Positions 47,434 to 58,537 of a DNA stretch of 64,000 bases are shown piece after piece. Positions within the stretch are counted from its first letter, which is position 1, and the number at the start of each line of letters is the position of its first letter. A model generated the notes under the pieces. That model was not told the DNA's origin. It ran no database searches and saw nothing but the letters and a program-made list of their open reading frames with translations. The stretch lies in contig NC_077240.1 in the NCBI RefSeq assembly GCF_947179165.1, positions 55,493,501 through 55,557,500 of the forward strand. The letters are read 5' to 3'. This DNA is from Solanum dulcamara. Its lineage: Eukaryota; Streptophyta; Magnoliopsida; Solanales; Solanaceae. The translations under genes and the position numbers were made by a program.

Positions 47434-49187
47434 AACAGTAAATTTTTTAACCTGTTGAATTTAGCATTTAATTTTCAACCGAATCTTCTTCACATTTTTA
47501 CAACATATTTACGATGCATTTAATTGACGAATTTCACTAATTGACCTTTAATTTTTATTTTTATTTTGGACTTTGCATCTCCTTCTGCAAATTAAAACTA
47601 GCGAATGACCCATAAAATTTAAGAATATTTAGCCTGTGTACTTTGTACTATCAAAAAGATTGATAAAACAACTTTTTTTTATGAATAATTTTACTTGTAA
47701 GTTGTTTTGGTTGTGTTTATTCCTATCTTAGAAGTTAGAGGTAGTAGATTGGTCAGAGAAATTTGAAATGTTACTTGTGTCTTAACTCTTAATTTTAGTA
47801 TGAAACCTCTTGCTATGGATGGTCAATGAATTCAAAATTTTAGTCTTTGCTACTCAATCATCATATAAGTTAGACGTAAGGGGTTCGAGTTAGACGTAAG
47901 GGGTTCGAGTTACACGTAATGGGTTTTGACAAATTTGACCATTTTATTGATGTGCACGCTGATTAGGGATCGACATGGTACAACATTAAAATTTTTGATA
48001 TAGTAATTTTAATTTTATTTTTAAAATACTATATCATTACTATATGAAATTATATTTTTGTGCTTCAGTTTGGTATTTTACGATACTGTAAATCGGTGAT
48101 GATAGTTTGCTCGACTAGGACATACATATACTCTTATAATGAAAAAATATGACTTCAACTTTTCAAGAAACGTTTTAATTATATCTAACACTTTAAAAGT
48201 AGAAATATTTAAAGAAAATACAAGTAATTCTTTTTGTTGATCAATTACAAAATTGTAATACACATCACTGTTAGTTAGATGTTGAATATCATATTTGGTA
48301 TGATATTTGGTATTTATAAAAAGAATACCAAAATATCGAATATCTTACCGAAATAATGTTATATATACAATTCATGTATAATATTATAACACTAACAATT
48401 ATATAGACTAGTATTAATTCATACAAAACTAATTTTGTGGATGTTGGAGTTAAACGTATGGGGTCCCTATAATTTTTTCCTTTGAGGCAAAACAGCTCAA
48501 GGGCTTTAAAAAAAATAACTTATGCATCACCAATAACAATTTACATTATTTGACTAAGTCTAACCTATGTGGTGCTCTATACCTTACTCCTTATGGGAAA
48601 AATTTAAAACATATGTCTAATTGGGAATATACATAAACTTTTGCCTATAAAACAAAACTTCTGATCAGTTGTGCGGATCACCGTTTTGAAATGTTTGCCT
48701 TATATGGGCAAAAGTCAGAACGTTTGCCTTATGTGATAATTTGTTATGGCAGGCCAAAAAATCAAGACCGTCCCTTATAGAGGCCATTTTTGTAAGAGTG
48801 TTCGTATGGGGGGACAAAATATCAATATCAACCCTTTTTATGGCCATTTCTAAACCATCCTAGTATGTTAATTATTGTGTTTCGAGTATTGCACTATTTT
48901 GTTGTTGTTTTTTTCTCCCTTCTAGTAGACTTTGCCCTATTTTCTTATTACTTGCTATGTTTTCTTCACTATCTCTAAAATATGGAAAAATCTTTCCAAA
49001 GTGAGAGAAGGCCATTCGTCAAGGCCTAGGAATCCGCTGGACATCTCAGCGGTGGGATTTGTTTTTATAGTGGAAATGCCATAAAGCGAGACCCAAGATC
49101 CATGATATGAAAATTAAAATTAGAATAACGAGAAAAAGACATCGTGATGTATTCGTAGGTCAATAAATCGTTGGATTTGAAATCCAA
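47434..49187. other. non-coding region downstream of the F-box pseudogene
   Basis: AT-rich sequence with no coding signal I can support. It holds a 20-bp three-unit tandem repeat (47869-47928) and a related word (GTTAAACGTATGGGG) at 48448. Open frames here are short and low in complexity. Confidence 0.5.
47869..47928. repeat. 20-bp tandem repeat, 3 units
   Basis: GTTAGACGTAAGGGGTTCGA twice in a row, then a third, diverged unit (GTTACACGTAATGGGTTTTGA). Confidence 0.85.
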
Positions 49188-49272
49188 TTTTGCTATCTTA
49201 GGACAGTTAGAGTTACTGCCGTCGTTTACCGGGGCTTCCATTCAAAGCTTTCAGCTCCTTTGATGAGAAATG
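49188..49272 (-). pseudogene. large-subunit rRNA fragment, probably mitochondrial (NUMT)
   Basis: The minus strand reads GAATGGAAGCCCCGGTAAAC, then GACGGCAGTAACTCTAACTG and TCCTAAGATAGCAAAATTGG. This is the highly conserved helix 69 area of bacterial/organellar 23S-type rRNA. The helix 69 stem is intact (CAGT AACTCTA ACTG). The CAG/CTG pairing differs from the bacterial and plastid form (CCG/CGG) and fits plant mitochondrial rrn26 as I remember it. Sequence beyond it (49010-49450) may also be organellar, but I cannot identify it. Confidence 0.6.
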
Positions 49273-50723
49273 TAAAAGAAAAAAGAAAACAAATGATCTT
49301 TTCCAAGGGGCAGAGGGTATTGAGACATAGGTAGAGAAGTAAGGAAAGATCCCTTTAAAAGCCGCAAGCAAGCTGCGCTGGTCGGAATAACTAAACCAAT
49401 GCAACAATCAAGAAGGCGATCGACGCAATGATCGGATCGGAATAACTCTTCCTTTTATATCTGGATTTGTTGTACTTGAGAGGAGGGTCTTTTCGAAACA
49501 ACGTATCTATCTTCACAAGCTAATGATATGATTTGCCTATATTTTATCTTTTCCAGACCCTACTTGCGAGATTTCACAGGGTATATTATTGTTATTGTTG
49601 TTCTTGTTCTTCTTATTGTTATTATTGTTCTGAACTTGACCATGGTAAAATATTTTATCACCATGTACTCACACTAAATTATAAATATTTTTTTTGCCTA
49701 TTTAGTTGTTATTGTCGTGGTTGTTTTCTTTTAATTGTAACTTTTTTTACAAAAAAGTTAGAGTTTTATTTGTGTCTTGTGCTATTTATTGCTTTCCAAA
49801 TTAAACATGTGTTATTTATGTGAACTCTAAGCACAATATTGTATACTGATTAAAAAAATCAAATTATCTTTTCGTATAGTTATTAAAATAACTTTACATT
49901 TGAATTTTTCAGTTAAATCCGGAATCATTGCATCATAAGCAATAAAAACAAATTCAATGAAATTCAAAAATCAATATCTAATAAATTAGAAGTATAGAGC
50001 AGTTCCACACATACTAAAAAGGAAACTTTTAGAAATTTACAATCCAACATAAAATATTATCTCATGTACGTAGGTAGTAGTTAATATTATCTAAAATTAT
50101 TTTTAGAACACACTATAAAGGAAAACTTTTAAAAATATAAAATATTATGTCATGTACGTAGTCTAATATATAATATCATCTAAAATTAAATTTGGAGGAA
50201 AGCATTATACATAATGTATCAACCTTATAAAAATGTATAAGAAAGGTGTACGGCGTTTATAGACAAATATAAGCTAAATCGGATAATAAATTAAGCTCAA
50301 AATATCTATGACATGACGTAAATATGTTTTCCAAGTAGACATAGACCTTTTCTTTTTCTACTATAAATAGTTGTCCAATGATCTTTCGAAAGGTGCATGA
50401 ATCAATATAGTAAAATCATTGCATCTAAATTATGGAAAACATAAAGTATAAAATAAATCAATATAACTATTTCAATTTAGTGTCCAGTAATGAACATACC
50501 CTCCGCTAGAAAAAATATTTTCAATAAATTTATCGAGTGGTGAGTGATATGTAATAAAGGAAAAAAAAAACAATTTTTTATTAAGATAAAAGAGATACAA
50601 AAATCATGTTTCCCTTCGTAATTTTGTTCATTGGCTTTTCATTTTACTCCGGCTGACTTATAGTAATTATCACGATAGTTTAAAAATTGTATTTTATTCT
50701 AATTTACATTTTTGGTGTATGTG
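49273..50723. other. non-coding region before element G
   Basis: AT-rich, with microsatellite-like TTGTTATTGTTGTTCTT (about 49585-49635). A TATA-box-like TATAAATAG at 50362 is followed 60 bp later by a 30-codon reading (MENIKYKINQ..., 50433). That is suggestive of a decayed promoter, but no recognised gene follows before the LTR at 50724. Confidence 0.4.
50719..50723. other. target-site duplication ATGTG (left)
   Basis: ATGTG directly precedes the LTR start TGTAAGACATCGG at 50724 and directly follows the LTR end GATCGTGACA at 60821 (60822-60826). This marks 50724-60821 as one insertion. Confidence 0.8.
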
Positions 50724-50823
50724 TGTAAGACATCGGAAATTTGGAAAGTCATGAAACGAGGAACAAAGAATGAAGGTGCAGAGGAATGCGGAAAACTGGA
50801 ACCAGGTATCGACCACGGAAGCC
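50724..50823 (+). repeat. first 100 bp of the 5' LTR of element G
   Basis: TGTAAGACATCGGAAATTTG...ACCACGGAAG matches the start of the right LTR at 58538. At about 50823 it is fused to the reverse complement of a late LTR segment, forming a fold-back junction around CCCATGGGAAC. Confidence 0.85.
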
Positions 50824-52562
50824 CATGGGAACTCACCAAAAGTGGTAGCCTTAAACGATCAACTTAGCCACGGGGATGAGAGTGTGGAGCAACGCCGGTT
50901 CCTACATGGTGATATCATGTAGGCAAAAGTATGCATTAGTACTTTGCATGTACAAAGTATGTGAGTATGCAAAAATTAAGAATAGCAAGTCATATATAAG
51001 CAATATGTGTAAGTGAATGCATGCTTGAAACCTTAAAACATTCATTTTGTAGGAAAGTGATTGTAACTGACATTTAAGACCATGCAAGTTATTACATGGA
51101 ATCTAACATAACCTCCTACGTTGGCACGGGGAGGCTATTTTCCTGGTAGACCTCAATCAAATTTAATCATTTCTTTAAATTTAACTTTAATGGTTAATCG
51201 TGGATCCACTAGCCTAGAATAGTCGACAAAAGCCCCTATGTTGTCGCATAGTTAATGCAACATGATACTTTACTTAAGGAACCCTTAGATCGAGTCCCCA
51301 TCTACATGCTACATTCGGTGATAGGTCAATTCCACAGAATAACATTTAAACATCATAATAGCATAAGCATTTATATAACTTTAACATTAAATCATCATTC
51401 GGTGGAATAGCTCATTCATACCTTTCATTTGATTCAATGCGAGAATTGTCCTTTCACATTGAAACCTTACTTTGGCTAAGAATCCCTTTTCATCAATCAA
51501 TCAATCATTTCATAAGACTTCCTTTACATAAACATTTACTTCATAAAATTCATTTGGAGTCAAAAACTTGCCTTTTAACTTCATTGAAATGGCAAAAGTA
51601 GGTGGGTTCTGTTCATTCAACCTTAAAAAAATTTAAAACAATGCTAGCATGCATGAGAGTAATGAAATACATCAATTTAGAACATCTTAAAGCAACCCAC
51701 CATTCATACTTTAAAGTTACTTTCCAATCTTTATATAAGAACCTTGATAAACATCCATTTTATGAAATTGAGAGTCTATATATCAATATAGGTAAATAAA
51801 CTTAGAGTCACATGTAAAAGCCCATAAGATTTCAACATTTAGAATTAAAATGCTAGGTTGAGAAAATATTTGGTCTCCATGGTTGGAAGGACTCATGGAT
51901 GAAAACCCACATACTTTGAGGAGACAACTCTTTAATGCAAAAGTTGAAAAGAAATGGAGGCTTGACCTTCTTGAAGTGAAATCGTAGCTTTCTAGGAGAT
52001 GGAGGAAGACTTGAGAGCACTTGAGAGGTTAGGGTTTTTATTCTTAAAATGTGAGTGAGAGTGAATGAGTGTATAAATACTTAAAGTTTCTTAGATTGGT
52101 GAAATCTACCTTCAAAAGAGACCTTATTTTTGTTTAAAATGCATGAAAAGAACAAAATGCCCCTTAAAAATCAGGCCAGAAAGGACTTTACGGGGATCCT
52201 TCATGATCCGTGGTGGTCACCACAACCCCTGATGGGGTTCTGTGGTCCGTGAAGGGCATTACAGGCCATGAAAGGTGGTTGTGGTGCAGGTCCTGCAAGT
52301 GGAATTGCAGGGTGTCCACCACGAGGACACACCATGGTCCGTAGAGGGTTCCACGATCCGTTGGGAAAATTCCTGAGGGTCTTGGGGAGGGCTCAGCACG
52401 GAGGGCTTCACGCACTATGGTGCTCACCACGATTCGCGGTCCTCCTTCATGGTTCCTTCCTTGCAAGTGCTGAGTCTTTGAATCTCTACCAAGATTTCTT
52501 ACCACGTTCTGTGGTGATTACCATGGTCCGTGATGACTTCCGTGGTCATCTCCTGGAACCAG
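50824..52562 (-). repeat. inverted LTR inside element G
   Basis: Reverse complement of the middle of the right LTR. It runs from the segment equivalent to 60465 (gagttcccatg) back to the segment equivalent to about 58610 (CTGGTTCCAGG...ACCACGG). About 75 bp of LTR start and 350 bp of LTR end are missing. It joins the end of minus-strand pol at 52563 without a 3' untranslated region. CCACGG/CCGTGG words are dense at 52195-52560. Confidence 0.8.
50901..50923. other. LTR hairpin, copy 6
   Basis: CCTACATG / CATGTAGG with a 7-nt loop. Compared with the other subfamilies stem pair 8 is G-C instead of T-A, a compensatory change. Confidence 0.6.
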
Positions 52563-55496
52563 TTTAATGAAAGAGATGAGGAAACATTTCATGATATCTG
52601 CTTCCACTTCCTATGTAGCACTTTCAACTTAATCATTCCTCCAAAGAACTTTAATGGATGCAACTTTTTTGATCCTCTACCTCTTGACTTGGGGTCTAAA
52701 ATTTCAACTGGAGCCTACTCATAGGTCAAATTCTCTTCAACATTCACTATCTCCAAATGAACAAAGGATCTCCCACACATTTCCTCAACATAGATACATG
52801 GAACACCAGATGAATGGCCATTTCCGAAGGAAATTCCAACTCATAGGCAACCTTGTCAACCCACTTTAAGATACTATAAGGCCCTACATATCTAGGGTTC
52901 AATTTTCCTTTCTTACCAAACTGAACCACAACCTTCATGGGTGAAACCTTTAAATACACCCAATCATCTAACTCAAAGTCAAAATCCCTTTATCTAGTAT
53001 TGGAATAGGAATTTTGACAACTTTGAGTTGGCTTCAACCTTTCTCTAATGAACTTCACCTTCTCTAAAGCATCAAGTACAAAATTGGTACCTTATAAGGT
53101 TATTTCATGTACTTGAAACCACCCAATAGGAGACCTACATCGTCTTTCATACAAAGACTCAAATGGCTCCATCTAGATACTTGAGTGGAAGCTATTGTTA
53201 TAGAAAAATTCGATGAGCGGTAGATGATCATTCCAATTTCCCTTGAACTCCAACACACAAGCCCTTAGTATATTCACTATTTGAATTATCCTTTTGGCTT
53301 ACCCATCGATCTGAGGATTGAATATGGTGCTTAACTTAACCTTAGTATTCCTTATCACGCCACACATGGAGATCTTTCCATTGATAGATTAGAGGGTCCT
53401 CCCTTGAACAAATTCTTAAAGGTTAGGTTACTACCTGCTTCTACCGAGGTCCTTTCGAAATGATCTTCAAAAGTGAGGTGAATTGGGTACCACGATCCAG
53501 AATAATGGAGAACGGTACACCATGCAACCTCACTAACTCCCAGATTTATAATTTGGAATAGTCTTTTGCACTATAAGAAGTTTAAATAGTTGGAAGTGAG
53601 CCGACTTAGTCATTCTATCAACAATTACCCAAATCGAATCATGACGCTTCCGAGTGTGAGACAAACCCATTAAAAAATCCATAGTCACATTTTCCTAGTT
53701 CAAAGTGGAAATTTCAATGTCTTGGGATACGCTACCCAGCCTTTGATGCTCGGCCTTCACTTATTGGTAATTTAGACTTTCAGACACGAACCTTGATATG
53801 TCCTTCTTTATGCCACCCCACCAATAGAACTCTTTTAAGTCTCGGTACATTTTTTGTCGAACCGGGATGAATGGACATGTAGAATTATGAGCTTTTATCC
53901 AGATAAAACACCTTAGGCCATCCACATTTGGAACATATAACCTACCTTGGTAGTATAACACCCCATCTCTCCCTTGGGAAATGACCTCTACCTTCTTTTT
54001 CTTCACCAACCCCTTTAACTCAACAATTGTTGGGCCAAGGTCTTATTTTGACTTGATATCCACCACCATGGAGGATTTAGACCCATTTCGTATGACCATA
54101 CCACCATCATTGGTACCGCTTAACTTCACCCCTAATCTAGCCAACTGATGAACATCTTTTACCAACTCCATATTCCCTTCGTCAACATGGGCCATACTCT
54201 CCATGTACACTCTACTAAGTGCATCAGAAACCACATTGGCTTTACCCAGATGATAATGCACGCTCATCTCATAGTTCTTGAGGAGCTCTAGCCACCTCCT
54301 TTGCCTTAGATTGAGGTACTTTTGGGTGAACACATATTGAAGACTTTTATGATTGGTATACACATCCACATGCACCCCATAGAGGTAATTCCACCAAATC
54401 ATTAAACTAGAAACAATGGCCGCCAATTCAAGAGCATGGGTAGAGTAGTTTCGTTTATGCACTTTCAACTGCCTAGAAGCATAGGCTGTAACCTTACCAT
54501 TTTGCATCAAGACATAACCCAAACCAACCTTTAAAGAATCAAAATAAACAAAAAAACCTTATAATCCTTCTGGTAGAGATAAAATAGGAGCGGAGGTAAG
54601 TCGCTCTTTCAAGATTTGGAAACGCTTCTCACACTCATTCGTCCATATGGATTTAGCCTTCTTTTGGGTCAAATTTTTCATAGGAAATGAGATGGTAGAA
54701 AACCCTTCAACGAACCTTCTATAGTACCCGACTAGACCCAAGAAACTCCTATGTCCGAAGAAGATAATGGTCTAGACCATTTTTTGACCGCCTTCATTTT
54801 CTTAGGATCAACCTTGATCCCATTTCCGGACACTATGTGACCAAGAAATATCAACTCCTTCAACCAAAATTCACTTTTACTAAAATTTTCAAACAATTAC
54901 CTATACCTTAAAGTTTGAAGCACAACCCTCAAGTGATTCTTATGTTCTTCCTCATTCCGAGAGTAGATCAAAATGTCATCGATGAAGACCAAAACAAAAG
55001 TATCAAGGTAGGGTTTGAACACCCTATTGATTAGGTCTATAAATACTGTCTGCATATTCATCAACCCTAATTTCTCCACTACAAACTCGAACTAACCATA
55101 CCTTGTTCAAAAAGCCATTTTGGGAATGTCACACTCTCTCACTCTAAATTGGTGATAGCCGGGATGAAGGTCGATCTTGGAAAAGTGACTTTCCTATTGC
55201 AATTGATCAAACAAGTCATCTATTCTTGGGATTGGGTACTTGCTCTTAATGGTCACCTTATTCAATTGCTGATAGTCCATGTACATTCGAAGCAACCCAT
55301 ACTTCTTTCTTATAAATAGCACGGGAGCACCCCATGGGGAAATACTTGACCTTATGAACCCCTTTTTTAACAAGTCCTTCAATTTTTCCTTCAACTCTTT
55401 CAATTCTCTTAGGGCCATTCGGTAAGGAGGGATAGAGATAGGTTTGGAATCGGGGAGAAGATCGATACCAAAATTAACTTTCCTTTTGGGAGGGAC
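52563..55496 (-). pseudogene. minus-strand pol M1 inside element G (RT to chromodomain-like tail)
   Basis: From right to left: RT (55194-55496, [42 protein letters not shown] near 54960), RNase H (54043-54522, [20 protein letters not shown] and [16 protein letters not shown]), the integrase zinc domain (53761-54009, YYQGRLYVPNVDG) and core. The GPY/F-type region (52747-52959) contains YVGPYSILKWV. A block of about 100 bp with no match to the other copies interrupts the integrase near 53345-53440. Protease and gag are absent: at 55497 the sequence passes into an LTR fragment. Confidence 0.85.
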
Positions 55497-55713
55497 TTGG
55501 GGAGGGCTTCATGCCCGTGGTGCTCACTACGATCCATGGTATTCCTATGTGATTCCTTCCCTACAAGTGCTTAGTCTCTGAATCTGTACAATGGTCCGTA
55601 ACCACGGTCCATAATGGATTTCGTGGTCAACTCTCGGTGCTTGTTTTCAGAATTTTTTGAGAATTCCTCCTTGGTCCCTTGTTTAGGACCTTTCACATTT
55701 CCAAGGTCTTACA
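55497..55713 (-). repeat. LTR start fragment, minus strand
   Basis: The minus strand starts TGTAAGACCTTGGAAATGTG at 55713 and runs 217 bp, to a point matching about 52395, before fusing to RT sequence. It is preceded on its strand by a 3' untranslated region and pol M2. Confidence 0.8.
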
Positions 55714-55960
55714 ATATCTCTCCTTATGAACATTCTTCCTTGAATGAGAATCATTATCATATAAAAGGACATGGCACGAGGACTAGCAACCTAACATATA
55801 TACAATGACACTTGAAATGCATCAAACATGAAATCTTTAAGCTTTAGCACAAAACATAACTTTAAAATTCAACTTCTTGACTATGCTTCATAAAAAGACT
55901 TGGAAAACTGAAACATTAGAGTCTTAAGTACTTGAGAATGTATGACTTTTTACCATAGGA
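55714..55960 (-). other. 3' untranslated region and PPT of pol M2
   Basis: The minus strand ends in AAGGAGAGATAT next to the LTR start, with the 'gataatgattctcattcaaggaagaatg' stretch that also precedes the LTR at 58538. Confidence 0.65.
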
Positions 55961-57435
55961 ATGAGTAGAATGAGAGAGATGAGGGTAATGTTTCATCATA
56001 TTCACTTCCACTTCCCATGTAGGACTTTCAACTTGTTGATTCCTCCCAAGGAATTTAACAGGTGCCACTTTTTTGTTCCTCAACCTCTTAACTTGGGATC
56101 TATAATTTCAATCGGAACCTATTTATATGTCAAATTCTCTTCAGCATTCACTATCTCCAAAGCCACAATGGAACTAGAATCTCCCACACATTTCCTCAAT
56201 ATAGACACATGGAACACCGGATGAACCATGGCCATTTCTGAAGGCAATTACAACTCATAGGCAACCTTGCCAACCCGCTTTAAGATTTTATAAGGCCCTA
56301 AATACCTAGGACTCAATTTCCCTTTCTTACCAAACTGAACCACACCCTTCATGGGTAAAACTTTCAAATACACCCAATCATCTACATTAAACTAAAGATC
56401 CCATCTCTTAGTATTGGAATAGAACTTTTGATAACTTTGAGCCATCATCAACCTTTCTCTAATGACCTTCACTTTCTCTAAAGCATCAAGTACTAAATCA
56501 AGACCAAACAAGTTCATTTTGCCTACTTCAAACCACCCAATCAAAGACCTACATTGTCTCCCATACAAAGCCTCAAACGGTGCCATCTCGATACTTGAGT
56601 GGTAGCTATTATTATAGGAAATTTTGATGAGCGGTAGATGAACATCCTAATTTACCTTGAACTCCAACACACAATCCCTTAGCATATCCTCTAGTATTTG
56701 AATTGTCATTTTGTCTTGCCCATCAATTTGAGGATGGAATGCGGTGCTTAACTTGACCCTTTTTGAAATAATCTCCAAAAGTGAGAGGTGAATTGGGTAC
56801 CACAATCCAAAATATGGAACAACGACACATCATGCAACCTCACCAACACCCAGATATATAACTTGGCATATTCTTCAGCACAATAAGAATTTTAACAAGT
56901 AGGAAGTGGGCCGATTTAGTCATTCTATGAATAATTATCCAAATTGAATCATGACTCTTTCAATTGTGAGGCAAAACCACTACAAAATCCATATTCATAT
57001 CTTTCCTCTTCCAAGTAGGTATTTCAATGTCTTGGTCTAGGCCACCTGACATTTGATGCTCGGCCTTTACTTTTTGGCAATTCGGATAGTCGGACATAAA
57101 CCTTGCTATGTCCTTCTTCATACCACCCCACCAATAGAACTCTTTTAAGTCTCGGTATATTTTCATCTAACCAGGATGAATGGAGTATGTCGAATTATGA
57201 GTGTCCATCAATATCAAACACCTTAGGCCATCAACCTTTGAAACACATAATCGACCTCAGTTGTATAACACCCATCCCCCCCTTGGGAAAAGACCTCTAC
57301 CATTTTTACCTTTACCAACCCCTTTAACTCAACAAGTGTCGAGTCAATGTCTTGTTTTTATTTGACGTCCCCCACCAAGAAGGATTCGGACCCTTTTGAA
57401 CAACCATACCACCATCTCAGTACCACACAAATTTA
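55961..57435 (-). pseudogene. minus-strand pol M2 inside element G (integrase to chromodomain-like tail)
   Basis: The integrase zinc domain region (56960-57300, KEFYWWGGMKKDIARFM, NCQKVKAEHQ), the core in broken frames, MAPFEALYGRQCRSLIGWFE (56392-56586), then a tail whose reverse-complement shadow is the 55961-56224 open frame. At 57436 it meets a plus-strand copy of the same gene head to head. Confidence 0.8.
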
Positions 57436-58255
57436 ACCCTAATTTCGGATAGTGGTACCCAATTCACTTCTTATTTTTGGAAATTATTTCAAACGGGTCT
57501 TGGTACTAAAGTAAAGTTAAGCACCGTATTCCATCCTCAAACCGATAGGAAATCCTAATGAATAATTCAAATACTAGAGGATATGGTAAGGGCTTGTGTG
57601 TTGGAGTTCAAGGGAAGTTGGGATAACCATCTATCGCTTATTGGGTGATAATTATTATTGAAATGGAACCGTTTGAGGCCTTGTATGGGAGACGATGTAG
57701 GTCTTTGGTTGGTTGGTTTAAAGTAGGTGAGTTGACCTTTTGTGTCCTGATTTGGTTCTTGATGCTTTGGAGAAGATGAGAGTCATTAGAGAAAAGTTGA
57801 AGATAGCTCAAAGTCGTCAAAAGTCCTATTTTAAGACTAGGAGAAGGGATCTTAACTTTAATGTGGATGATTGGGTATACTTGATGGTTTCACCTATGAA
57901 GGGTGTAGTTCGGTTTGGTAAGAAAGGAAAATTTATTCCTAGGTATGTGGGGCCTTATAGAATCTTGAGACGTGTTGGCAAGGTTGCATATGAGTTGGAG
58001 TTACCATTGGAATTTTCTATGGTTCATCCTCTATTTCATGTGTCCATATTGAGAAAATATATGGGTGATCCTAGTTCTATTGTGAATTTGGAGATAGTGA
58101 ATGTCGAAGAAAACTTGACCTATGAAGAAGTTCCGGTTGAAATTTTAGACCGGAAAGTTAAGAGATTGAGGATCAAAGAAGTAGCATCTGTCAAAGTCCT
58201 TTGGAGGAATCAACAAGTTGAAAGTGCTGCACAGGAAGAGTAAGAGAAAATAATG
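57436..58255 (+). pseudogene. plus-strand integrase end and chromodomain-like tail of element G
   Basis: Begins within the integrase core (SDSGTQFTSYFWKLFQ, with the catalytic Asp). It goes on through the Glu-bearing IQILEDMVRACVLEF region and a 167-codon open frame (57740-58243) holding VSPMKGVVRFGKKGKFIPRY, VGPYRILRRVGKVAYELELP, VHPLFHVSILRKYMGDPSS and the chromodomain-like KVLWRNQQVESA end. It leads directly to PPT and LTR on the same strand, so this is the genuine 3' end of element G. Confidence 0.88.
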
Positions 58256-58537
58256 AAGCTTTACCCTTATCTCTTACATTCCACTCAAGCCTAAGGTATT
58301 AAGTTATTCATGCTCAAATGTTTAAGACTCTGATGTTTCAGTTTTCCTAAGTCTTCATATGCATTTATGTTCAAGAAGTTTGATTTTAAAGTCATGTTTT
58401 ATGCAAAAGATTAAAGATCTCATGCTTGATGCATTTCAAGTGTTATTATATTCATGTTGGGTTGCCAGACCGCATTCCATGTTCTTTTCTACGCTAATAA
58501 TTCTCATTTGAGGACGAATGTTCTCATGGGGATATAT
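58256..58537 (+). other. 3' untranslated region and PPT of element G
   Basis: Non-coding, ending 'gaggacgaatgttctcatggggatat' before the LTR start. The PPT (ATGGGGATAT) is weak. Confidence 0.65.

Noticed and set aside
49533..49823. A 96-codon frame rich in Cys, Tyr and Phe
   Set aside because: It derives from TTGTTATTGTTGTT-type simple sequence; no domain or conserved motif.
44200..50723. Looked for an S-RNase gene near the SLF-like pseudogene
   Set aside because: No T2 RNase motif (FTIHGLWP-type or KHG-type) seen in any frame I read.
52188..52567. Frames of about 100 codons on both strands
   Set aside because: Same cause: the GC-richer palindromic part of the inverted LTR in element G.
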